From assembly GCA_021795055.1 (NCBI GenBank), contig JAJYPW010000076.1, positions 1-5,076 on the forward strand: 5,076 nucleotides of DNA, read 5' to 3'. The translations under genes and the position numbers were made by a program. Positions 1 to 5,076 of this stretch are shown here, one piece after another; position 1 is the stretch's first letter, and the number at the start of each line of letters is the position of its first letter. This DNA is from Thermoplasmata archaeon (GTDB lineage Archaea > Thermoplasmatota > Thermoplasmata > Thermoplasmatales > Thermoplasmataceae). The notes below the pieces were generated by a model. That model was not told where the DNA came from, ran no database searches, and saw only the letters and a list, made by a program, of their open reading frames with translations.

Positions 1-459
1 ATCAAGGTACTGCGAGAGAGCTCTCGTATATTTTGGCAATAGGCCATGTTTGCCTGACATAATAAAGCTAAGAGCTGTCTTAAGAGATCTCTTGGTCTCT
101 CCAGACCTAAACAGAGCGATGCACAGAAAGATCAGGGCGGCAGGGTCGCCTGTTTCCTTCTGCACCCTGCTAAGGATAGTAATTGCACTTACATGGTCAC
201 CCAGTACACTGAATGAACTCCCTAATTGGATTTCAGCCTGAATTTTCTTTTTTCCGGATATTCCCAACGATAAAGCCTGTTGATATAGGGGAATCGCTTC
301 ACTTTCCTTCCCCAGGAAGTCCAAAGCATTTGCATATTCGAATAAGTAAGTCGGATTTTCCCGGTATTCTTCAAAAGCTCTTTGAAATGTCCATATTAGT
401 TTTTCAGGATCATCCCTGTATTTCCAAGCATTCTCTAAAATAAAGTTCAAATCTCTCAT
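1..459 (-). CDS. Small tetratricopeptide-repeat protein (TPR_5-like), 3' end beyond the window
   Basis: Reading the minus strand from the ATG at 459-457 gives 153 codons with no stop up to base 1, so the C-terminus lies outside the window. The product starts MRDLNFILENAWKYRDD and carries helix pairs typical of TPRs: FLFEYANALDFLGKE-type core (residues about 36-54, here YLFEYANALDFLGKESEAI), then IQLGSSFSVLGDHVSAI (about 77-93), then AALIFLCIALFRSGE (about 107-121). The motif order (ENPTYLFEYAN, EAIPLYQQAL.LG, IQLGSS) recalls the short TPR_5 family of about 150-170 residues that I know mainly from bacteria, so little may be missing. TPR proteins bind partners; no specific role can be assigned. 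No signal peptide or membrane segment is visible. This ATG is the first in frame after an upstream stop at 490-492, no strong Shine-Dalgarno precedes it, and a box A-like element lies about 30 bases upstream. Family assignment is from memory of motifs, not a search. Confidence 0.8.
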   Translation of the reverse strand, partial: MRDLNFILENAWKYRDDPEKLIWTFQRAFEEYRENPTYLFEYANALDFLGKESEAIPLYQQALSLGISGKKKIQAEIQLGSSFSVLGDHVSAITILSRVQKETGDPAALIFLCIALFRSGETKRSLKTALSFIMSGKHGLLPKYTRALSQYLD

Positions 460-485
460 GCAACTCTCATATGATTGAAATGAGT

Positions 486-493
486 GTATTTAA
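486..493 (-). promoter_or_regulatory. Putative box A (TATA) element of the small TPR gene
   Basis: On the minus strand this reads TTAAATAC, close to the archaeal box A consensus TTTAWATA. Its centre is about 30 bases before the ATG at 459, which would put the transcription start near 463-465 and give a leader of only a few bases. Assignment rests on sequence and spacing only. Confidence 0.45.
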
Positions 494-534
494 TGGTTTT
501 AGGCTTAATCCGTGTTGCCTGTTTAGACTTCCAT

Positions 535-541
535 AAAAGAA
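535..541 (-). terminator. Possible T-rich terminator of tRNA-Ala
   Basis: The minus strand reads TTCTTTT about 18 bases beyond the mature tRNA 3' end. Short T runs on the non-template strand can terminate archaeal RNA polymerase. The run is interrupted and there is no hairpin, so this is weak. Confidence 0.25.
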
Positions 542-558
542 CAGGGAATATCGAAGAA

Positions 559-630
559 TGGACCGGTCGGGATTTGAACCCGAGGCCTCCTGCTTGCAAA
601 GCAGGCGATCTACCGCTGATCTACCGGCCC
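559..630 (-). tRNA. tRNA-Ala (anticodon UGC)
   Basis: The minus strand folds into a full 72-nt cloverleaf. The acceptor stem is GGGCCGG/CCGGTCC with discriminator A at 559. The D stem is GATC/GATC, the anticodon stem CCTGC/GCAGG with loop TTTGCAA, and the T arm TCGGG-TTCAAAT-CCCGA. The anticodon TGC (bases 598-596) reads alanine codons, and the acceptor stem contains the G3:U70 pair that is the hallmark of alanyl-tRNA synthetase recognition. There is no intron. The CCA end is not encoded (TTC follows the discriminator), so it must be added by CCA-adding enzyme, as for many archaeal tRNAs. It lies between two minus-strand TPR genes and has its own box A-like element upstream. Confidence 0.97.
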
Positions 631-650
631 TGGCAATGGATAAAAGTTAA

Positions 651-663
651 CATATAGATAAAA
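651..663 (-). promoter_or_regulatory. Putative box A (TATA) element of tRNA-Ala
   Basis: The minus strand reads TTTTATCTATATG, centred about 27 bases before the first base of the mature tRNA. That spacing fits archaeal TBP binding with transcription starting at or very near the mature 5' end. The element abuts the TAA stop codon (666-664) of the upstream TPR gene, so the tRNA promoter sits directly at the end of that gene. Confidence 0.55.
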
Positions 664-1545
664 TTAAGGGTTTTCCGCAAGTTTTTCCAGCCTTTTTCGG
701 TACTGGGAATTTCCGGGTTCCAGTTTCAGTGCATTCCTGTAATCCTCACGCGCCCCCTTGACGTCGCCTGTTTCCTCCTTCAGACCAGCCCGTTCAAAGT
801 AGAGCTGTGCTCTTTCGGGGTTCAGCTCTATCATTCTGTCATGGCATTCTATAGCCTTCGTGAAGTTTTCCATCTTTTCGTGGTGCTCGCTCAGATCTTG
901 GTACCTGACAATTTCATGCGGCCGCAGTTCAACTGCCTTCAGAAGGTGGCTCTCTGCGTCTTCGTGCATACCAAGTTCGTCCATCAGTTTTGCCGCCAGG
1001 ACGTAGTTGTCCGGATTGCATGGCATTGCTTTTATAGCCTCCTTCACCTCGTTTAATGCGCCTTCGGTGTCTTCCAATTCCAGCATTACATCTGCCTTCG
1101 CGATCCTGTAATCCGGTTTTTCGGGGTTGAGAGTTATGGCTCTTGTAATCCGATCCAAGGCTTCGCCCAGTTTCTCTGCGTCATGCAGAAACTCAGCCTC
1201 TTCCATCAGCCATTCAGGATCATGAGGATTCAGTTCGTTGCCCTTTTCAAATTCCTCCAGTGCTTCATAGTTCCTTTCAAGCTGCCTCAGCGCCTCTATC
1301 TTCTTCTTCCGGTATTCCTGGTTCCTCGGATCCTGTGAAAGCAGCACTTCAAGCCTTTCAATCGCCTTCTCATACTGCATATCCTCATAATACAACTCGG
1401 TGAGTTTCCATATGTAGGAAATTTGTGAGTCTCTTGACTGCACTGCTTTTTCGAGCTCCAGTATTGCTCCCTTGAGATCTCCAGCAGCTTTCTTCAGGAA
1501 TGCCTGCCTGTAGTGGAAAGCCGGACCTTTTGTTTCGGCAGCCAT
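664..1545 (-). CDS. Protein of eight tandem tetratricopeptide repeats
   Basis: The 293-residue product starts MAAETKGPAFHYRQAF and is almost entirely TPR. Eight repeats of exactly 34 residues follow one another without gaps (residues 7-40, 41-74, 75-108, 109-142, 143-176, 177-210, 211-244, 245-278), closed by a charged C-terminal helix (279-293). The family signature recurs in register: A at repeat position 21 (for example EKAIERLEV, GALNEVKEAI, TKAIECHDRM) and P near the end (LNPE, LRPH, LEPG). Such arrays form a superhelical groove that binds other proteins; the partner is unknown. No signal peptide, membrane segment or enzymatic domain is visible, so it is presumably cytoplasmic. The reading frame is open further upstream to 1656, but that start would run into the divergent pdxT and encodes a non-TPR, Cys/Pro-rich stretch; the ATG at 1545 begins just before repeat 1 and lies about 24 bases from an AT-rich box. 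The AGGTG just before the ATG is too close to act as a normal Shine-Dalgarno. Confidence 0.9.
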   Translation of the reverse strand: MAAETKGPAFHYRQAFLKKAAGDLKGAILELEKAVQSRDSQISYIWKLTELYYEDMQYEKAIERLEVLLSQDPRNQEYRKKKIEALRQLERNYEALEEFEKGNELNPHDPEWLMEEAEFLHDAEKLGEALDRITRAITLNPEKPDYRIAKADVMLELEDTEGALNEVKEAIKAMPCNPDNYVLAAKLMDELGMHEDAESHLLKAVELRPHEIVRYQDLSEHHEKMENFTKAIECHDRMIELNPERAQLYFERAGLKEETGDVKGAREDYRNALKLEPGNSQYRKRLEKLAENP

Positions 1546-1563
1546 ACACCTGCAAGGACAAAG

Positions 1564-1573
1564 AAATATTAAA
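1564..1573. promoter_or_regulatory. Single AT-rich element in the divergent gap, likely shared box A for both genes
   Basis: The plus strand reads AAATATTAAA, containing the perfect palindrome AATATT (1565-1570); the minus strand reads TTTAATATTT. It is the only AT-rich stretch in the 48-bp gap between the TPR gene start (1545) and the pdxT start (1594). Its centre is about 25-26 bases before the pdxT ATG and about 23-24 before the TPR ATG, the box A distance expected if both mRNAs are leaderless. The purine-rich AAGGACAAAG just upstream on the plus strand could act as a BRE for pdxT; the opposite side is pyrimidine-rich when read for the TPR gene, so that direction is less well supported. 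Confidence 0.55.
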
Positions 1574-1593
1574 GAGACAGGTAGCGCTCCTAA

Positions 1594-2229
1594 ATGGTGA
1601 ATATTGGAATTATCGGGTACCAGGGCGATGTTTCCGAGCATGTCGAGATTCTTCACAAACTTTCCAGAGAAAGCAGGAGGGATATTGATCCTGTCTTGAT
1701 AAGAGATAAAAAAGCCCTAAGATCCGTGTCCGGCTTAATCATACCGGGCGGCGAGAGCACAACAATATACAAGCTGTTGAAGGATTTTGACCTGTTTGAT
1801 TCCATTAAGTTAATGGTTTCCAGGGGTCTTCATGTGATGGGTACCTGTGCTGGCCTTATCCTGATTTCTAAAGATGATCCCACTTCGAGGGTAAGGGGGA
1901 TGGGTATCCTCAATGCAAGCATCAAAAGGAATGCCTATGGACGGCAGATAGATTCTTTCACAGACTATATCGACATAGAAGGTATAGGAAGGTACAACGC
2001 TGTTTTTATCCGTGCACCTATCATTGAGAGCGTGGGAAATAGTGTCTTGGTACTTGCAAAGCACAGGGGATTGCCAGTCATGGTTAGGTCGGAAAAGGTG
2101 ATTGGACTCACGTTCCATCCGGAATTAACCGGAGACACCAGAGTGCATGAGTATTTTATTGAAACCATAGGGAGGGAGGGGTACGCTTCCACTCCAAAGA
2201 GAAAGTGGGTGATGGAGGAATTTATATGA
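1594..2229 (+). CDS. pdxT: Pyridoxal 5'-phosphate synthase glutaminase subunit PdxT
   Basis: This 211-residue protein is the class I glutamine amidotransferase that hydrolyses glutamine and passes ammonia to the synthase PdxS, which makes PLP from ribose 5-phosphate and glyceraldehyde 3-phosphate. Visible family marks are the N-terminal IGIIGYQGDVSEH (residues 4-16), the oxyanion segment IPGGEST (50-56), the nucleophile Cys85 in GTCAGLIL, the RNAYGRQ motif (112-118), FIRAP (138-142), and the His175/Glu177 pair in TFHPEL that completes the Cys-His-Glu triad. All key residues are present, so it should be active. Length is slightly above the usual 190-200 because of a C-terminal tail (about 195-211) whose DNA also carries the gcvT ribosome-binding site. 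The ATG at 1594 places the conserved N-terminus correctly and has no Shine-Dalgarno, suggesting a leaderless mRNA. GTG at 1597 is an unlikely alternative. pdxS is not in the window. Confidence 0.96.
   Translation: MVNIGIIGYQGDVSEHVEILHKLSRESRRDIDPVLIRDKKALRSVSGLIIPGGESTTIYKLLKDFDLFDSIKLMVSRGLHVMGTCAGLILISKDDPTSRVRGMGILNASIKRNAYGRQIDSFTDYIDIEGIGRYNAVFIRAPIIESVGNSVLVLAKHRGLPVMVRSEKVIGLTFHPELTGDTRVHEYFIETIGREGYASTPKRKWVMEEFI
2214..2218 (+). promoter_or_regulatory. Ribosome-binding site of gcvT inside the end of pdxT
   Basis: A strong Shine-Dalgarno GGAGG lies 7 bases before the ATG at 2226. It decides the gcvT start: the earlier in-frame GTG at 2205 has no such site at proper distance and would add seven residues absent from the family. 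Confidence 0.8.
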
Positions 2230-3320
2230 GAACGCCTCTTTTTGAAGAGCATGTAAAGTTAAAAGCGCACATCGTGGATTTTCATGGCTGGGAAATGCCT
2301 CTTTACTATGATCAGATTATCCCTGAGCATATGGCTGTGCGCAAGAATGTGGGAATTTTTGATGTCTCGCATATGGGGGACATCATTGTTACAGGGAAAG
2401 ATTCTTCATCTTATCTTGACGGTTTATTCCCGACAATGGTTTCCAAGCTTTCACCGGGATCCTGTGCTTACACTGCCTTTACAAATGAACAGGGAAAGAT
2501 GATTGATGATTGTATTGTATATAGGCTCAGCCAGGAAGAGTATCTCATCGTTCCCAATGCAGCTACAAAGGACAAAATCTATTCATGGATGAAATTCAAT
2601 AAAGGTTCGTTCAATATTAACATAGATGATATTTCAGATAAATATGGCTGTATCGCAGTTCAGGGCCCTAAAAGCCAGGACCTTCTCATGGATTGCGGAT
2701 TGCCGCAAGCTGAATTTTTTAAGTGGATAAAGTTTGAATGGAAAAATCATAATAGAACACTGAAGGATATGATGATCATTTCCGGTACTGGTTATACAGG
2801 AGAGAGTGGAGTGGAGATCATTGCTGACAACCAGACAATTGTTGAGATTTGGAGGGTACTGGCAGCAAAACTGGAAAAATATGAAGGAAGGGCATGCGGG
2901 CTTGGGGCAAGAGACACTCTGCGCATGGAGAAGGGGATGCTCCTTTCAGGAACCGATTTTAAATCAGATAGAACCCCTGCAGAGGCAGCTATTTCTTTTA
3001 TAATTGATAACTCCCATAAGTATATTGGTCAGGAAAACATAGACCCCAGACCAAAGGAAATATTTAGAGGAATTGTACTCTTAGAGAGAGGTATACCAAG
3101 GACTGGAGATGAAATATTCATAGGTAAGAGGAAAATAGGTACCCTTACCAGTGGAAGTTATTCCCCTTCACTTGCCAGAGGTATAGGCCTTGGATTTATT
3201 GAGAGATCAAGCATAAAGATTGGTCAGGAAGTTCGGGTAAATCATGCTGGAAAATCCCTCAGGGGTATGATATCCAAGCCGAGGATGTTTCCACTGGAAA
3301 TACCCCTCCCCCCCTCATAG
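2226..3320 (+). CDS. gcvT: Glycine cleavage system T protein (aminomethyltransferase)
   Basis: The 364-residue product is full length for GcvT. The T-protein takes the aminomethyl group from the lipoyl arm of H-protein, releases ammonia and passes the one-carbon unit to tetrahydrofolate as 5,10-methylene-THF. Family signatures in order: TPLFEEHV (residues 3-10), VDFHGWEMPLYY (17-28), GIFDVSHMG (43-51), MIDDCIVY (92-99) with the conserved acidic pair D94-D95 where the catalytic Asp of the family lies, VPNAATKDK (109-117), IAVQGPKSQ (143-151), TGYTGESGVEI (188-198), CGLGARDTLRMEKGM (224-238), and the C-terminal barrel with GTLTSGSYSPSL (305-316). These separate it from YgfZ-type relatives. Start at the ATG overlapping the pdxT stop as ATGA, so translation is probably coupled and both genes share one mRNA. 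gcvH and gcvP are not in the window. The coding end is unusually C-rich (C4-T-C7, 3303-3314). Confidence 0.96.
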   Translation: MRTPLFEEHVKLKAHIVDFHGWEMPLYYDQIIPEHMAVRKNVGIFDVSHMGDIIVTGKDSSSYLDGLFPTMVSKLSPGSCAYTAFTNEQGKMIDDCIVYRLSQEEYLIVPNAATKDKIYSWMKFNKGSFNINIDDISDKYGCIAVQGPKSQDLLMDCGLPQAEFFKWIKFEWKNHNRTLKDMMIISGTGYTGESGVEIIADNQTIVEIWRVLAAKLEKYEGRACGLGARDTLRMEKGMLLSGTDFKSDRTPAEAAISFIIDNSHKYIGQENIDPRPKEIFRGIVLLERGIPRTGDEIFIGKRKIGTLTSGSYSPSLARGIGLGFIERSSIKIGQEVRVNHAGKSLRGMISKPRMFPLEIPLPPS

Positions 3321-3351
3321 TCTTACTGAAGGAGGGTGGACCTTAATTTTT
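3304..3351 (+). terminator. Possible terminator of the pdxT-gcvT operon
   Basis: CCCTCC at 3304-3309 can pair with GGAGGG at 3331-3336 (6 bp, 21-nt loop; a 5-bp alternative uses 3312-3316). It is followed by the T-rich TTAATTTTT at 3343-3351 and more T further on. The stem spans the two converging stop codons, so transcription of gcvT would end inside the 3' end of the aminopeptidase gene. In archaea the T run matters more than the hairpin. No comparable T run follows the aminopeptidase stop on the minus strand. Confidence 0.4.
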
Positions 3352-5076
3352 CATATATTTTGAGATACTCCCTTCCCTTGTTCAGGCCAGTAGAGACTTC
3401 ACTGAACTGTTCGGTCCATTTTGACATCTCGTTTATAGAACTTCCCTTCTCAAGGCCGCAGAATGTAATCAGAGCGGAAACCACATTGGAGGCGGTTACG
3501 CTGCCGCTGAACACCTCGACTATCGTCTTAACCATCCACTGATAATTCTCGAAAGCAAATCCCCTTCCGCGTATGCTAGTTGCAAGGTTTATGAAGCTTG
3601 TGCCGAAGTCCTGCCTCTTTATTTCACCATTTTTGATCAGGTTAATGAAGGCTGTTAGGTTCTTCTCTCCACCCAGCCATGCCATCGAGGCAATGAAGCG
3701 CTGTCTATCCTCGTCGTTGTCAGACTCGTTGTATTTATCGTAAAGCTTAACGAAGTCGTTGGATGATATTGCATAGGCAAGCCCTATGGGCCCCCTCAAC
3801 TCAGGTCTTTCGCGGAAGATTCCGTCAATACGCTTGGAAAGGCTTTCAGCAAACTCCCGGTTAATGAGGATCATCGATGCATAAAGGTTGGTCCTCGATT
3901 CGGAAATCCATTCCTCCTCACCTTCCTTTGGCTCCCCGAATTCCTTAATCCATCTAGAGAAAAATTCCGAAGCGACGCTTTTGACTTTTCCGGAGCTGGG
4001 AGCTATGAGGATGAGGATGAGGAGATGCATCTGCCTTGAGATCTCTTCTATTATGATGCGGTCCCTGATATTTCCTGCAAGGGAAATGATCCTGGAATAC
4101 TGACCCCATCCAATCTTCCCAGAGAGAAGGAAAGCGAAAGAGTCATTGAGAAGGCCCCACTGTTCCACGCCAGAGAGAGAAGGCAAAATCTTCGAGAGAT
4201 TGTGGTAGTATTCTTCATCATAAAGTACCCTGTAAAAACCAGCTTCCGCGGAATTGAACGTGAGGAAATCCAATCCCTCCCTTTCTACTGATTTACTGTC
4301 CAGAAATATCCTCTCCTCTCCAGAATGTATGCGCACTGTGATAGGTACTGGCCAGACCGAACCGTCCGTTGAACCATCGAGCATAAATCTTTCCTGCGTT
4401 ATCCTGATCCTGTCAGCAGTTCTTGACACCCGTATCAGCGGATAACCCTGTTTTGAGGTCCACTCCCCCATGATCTTCTTTACCGGTTTCCCGGAAACTT
4501 TTTCTATGGATTCCCACAGGTCAACTCCCGAAGCATTCCCATACATGAACCTTGGCAGGTATTCTCTCAGGCCATCGCGGAACTTATCCTCGCCAACAAA
4601 CTTTTCAGTCATTCGAAGCACGAAGGACCCTTTGCCATAGCTGATCTCATCAAATATCTGGCTTATGCTTTCAGGATCCCTGACCTCGACAGATATGGGA
4701 TGAGAGGACTTCAGCGAATCCCCGTTAAGGGATGAGACACCCCGATCCATAAGGTAATATTCCCAGTATTTCCACTCCGGATGTCTGGAACTCGTACTCT
4801 TGATCGACATGAACGTGGCAAAGCTTTCATTCAGCCAGATGTCATTCCACCACTTCATTGTGACAAGGTCACCAAACCACTGATGGGCAATTTCATGGGC
4901 AATAACCTCCACCGATCTCTTCCTCATCCTTACCGATGTTCCCGAAGAAGGCACAAGAAGGGCCTCCCTGAAGGTTATAGCACCCCAGTTCTCCATTGCG
5001 CCAAACGCGAATTCCGGAACAGCAATGACGTCGAGTTTTGGCAATGGATACGGTATCCCGAAATATTCCTCAAAAT
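3323..5076 (-). CDS. M1 zinc aminopeptidase, tricorn interacting factor F2/F3 type, 5' end beyond the window
   Basis: The frame is open through the right edge, giving 583 complete codons; the family is about 780 residues, so roughly 200 N-terminal residues are outside. Numbering from the first full codon (5074-5072), the fragment begins FEEYFGIPYPLPKLD. The substrate-anchoring GAMEN motif is at 25-29 (5002-4988). The zinc site HEIAHQWFGD has ligands H60 and H64 with catalytic E61, the third ligand E83 is in NESFAT, and the transition-state Tyr146 is in ISYGKGS. After the catalytic domain come the EWTSKQGYPLI and NSAEAGFYRVLYD segments of the beta domain and the helical C-terminal domain starting near WGLLNDSFAF. 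All catalytic residues are intact. In Thermoplasma such enzymes trim peptides left by proteasome and tricorn; F2 and F3 cannot be told apart here. The TTG at 5044 is an internal leucine codon, not the start. The stop lies 2 bp from that of gcvT. Confidence 0.93.
   Translation of the reverse strand, partial: FEEYFGIPYPLPKLDVIAVPEFAFGAMENWGAITFREALLVPSSGTSVRMRKRSVEVIAHEIAHQWFGDLVTMKWWNDIWLNESFATFMSIKSTSSRHPEWKYWEYYLMDRGVSSLNGDSLKSSHPISVEVRDPESISQIFDEISYGKGSFVLRMTEKFVGEDKFRDGLREYLPRFMYGNASGVDLWESIEKVSGKPVKKIMGEWTSKQGYPLIRVSRTADRIRITQERFMLDGSTDGSVWPVPITVRIHSGEERIFLDSKSVEREGLDFLTFNSAEAGFYRVLYDEEYYHNLSKILPSLSGVEQWGLLNDSFAFLLSGKIGWGQYSRIISLAGNIRDRIIIEEISRQMHLLILILIAPSSGKVKSVASEFFSRWIKEFGEPKEGEEEWISESRTNLYASMILINREFAESLSKRIDGIFRERPELRGPIGLAYAISSNDFVKLYDKYNESDNDEDRQRFIASMAWLGGEKNLTAFINLIKNGEIKRQDFGTSFINLATSIRGRGFAFENYQWMVKTIVEVFSGSVTASNVVSALITFCGLEKGSSINEMSKWTEQFSEVSTGLNKGREYLKIYEKLRSTLLQ
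4005..4022 (+). repeat. Three tandem copies of ATGAGG inside the aminopeptidase gene
   Basis: The plus strand has three exact ATGAGG units in a row. On the coding (minus) strand they give alternating CTC and ATC/ATA codons, producing the LILILI segment at the start of a helix in the C-terminal domain. It is a short low-complexity run that leaves the frame open. Confidence 0.7.

Noticed and set aside
50..443. Plus-strand open frames at 50-241 and 213-443
   Set aside because: They are antisense to the TPR-coding minus-strand frame, have no recognisable domains, and overlap each other.
559..630. Possible att site formed by duplication of the tRNA-Ala 3' end
   Set aside because: No second copy of the T-arm and acceptor sequence was seen anywhere in the window.
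1546..1656. A longer start for the eight-repeat TPR protein, at 1656 on the minus strand, adding 37 residues
   Set aside because: The extension would overlap the start of pdxT by 63 bases, covers the probable promoter, and encodes a Cys/Pro-rich stretch with no TPR character. The ATG at 1545 begins right before repeat 1.
2205..2225. GTG at 2205 as the gcvT start
   Set aside because: It adds seven residues (MGDGGIY) not expected in GcvT, and translates over the GGAGG site that is ideally placed for the ATG at 2226.
1810..2252. Minus-strand open frames opposite pdxT (1810-2118 and 1965-2252)
   Set aside because: They are antisense to a clear pdxT with intact catalytic motifs, and their translations show no family features.
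5042..5044. TTG at 5044 as the aminopeptidase start
   Set aside because: The frame continues upstream with the conserved YFGIPYPLPKLD segment of M1 aminopeptidases, so this is an internal leucine codon and the gene is cut by the window edge.
1..5076. CRISPR array, insertion sequence, integrase, toxin-antitoxin or defence genes
   Set aside because: Nothing of the kind was found: there are no regularly spaced repeats or transposase motifs, and every stretch over 100 bases is covered by an ordinary gene.

Overview
The window looks like a chromosomal segment of a euryarchaeon, most likely from the Thermoplasmata. Three things point there: a large M1 aminopeptidase of the tricorn-interacting-factor F2/F3 type, a tRNA-Ala gene without an encoded CCA end, and AT-rich box A-like elements about 25 bases before start codons (the leaderless-promoter arrangement common in this lineage). 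The lineage call is an inference; there is no rRNA here to settle it.

Layout, left to right. Bases 1-459 (minus strand) hold the N-terminal 153 codons of a small tetratricopeptide (TPR) protein whose 3' end runs off the left edge. Next comes an intronless tRNA-Ala(UGC) at 559-630 (minus). Then a second, unrelated TPR protein of 293 residues at 664-1545 (minus), built from eight contiguous 34-residue repeats. A 48-bp gap separates it from the divergent pdxT at 1594 (plus), and a single near-palindromic AT element in that gap sits at the right distance to serve both genes. pdxT (glutaminase subunit of PLP synthase) and gcvT (T-protein of the glycine cleavage system) overlap by an ATGA junction and form an operon. 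gcvT converges with an M1 aminopeptidase (minus, 3323 to the right edge, 5' part missing), with only 2 bp between the two stop codons.

How the genes may fit together. PdxT supplies ammonia for PLP synthesis, and PLP is the cofactor of the glycine decarboxylase (P-protein) that works with GcvT, so the pairing makes metabolic sense. pdxS, gcvH and gcvP are not in the window. The aminopeptidase would act in final peptide breakdown downstream of proteasome or tricorn. The two TPR proteins are scaffolds of unknown role. I see no CRISPR array, insertion sequence, prophage or defence system. Most of the window is ordinary housekeeping sequence; the points of interest are the shared promoter, the bacterial-looking TPR gene beside the tRNA, and the pdxT-gcvT linkage.
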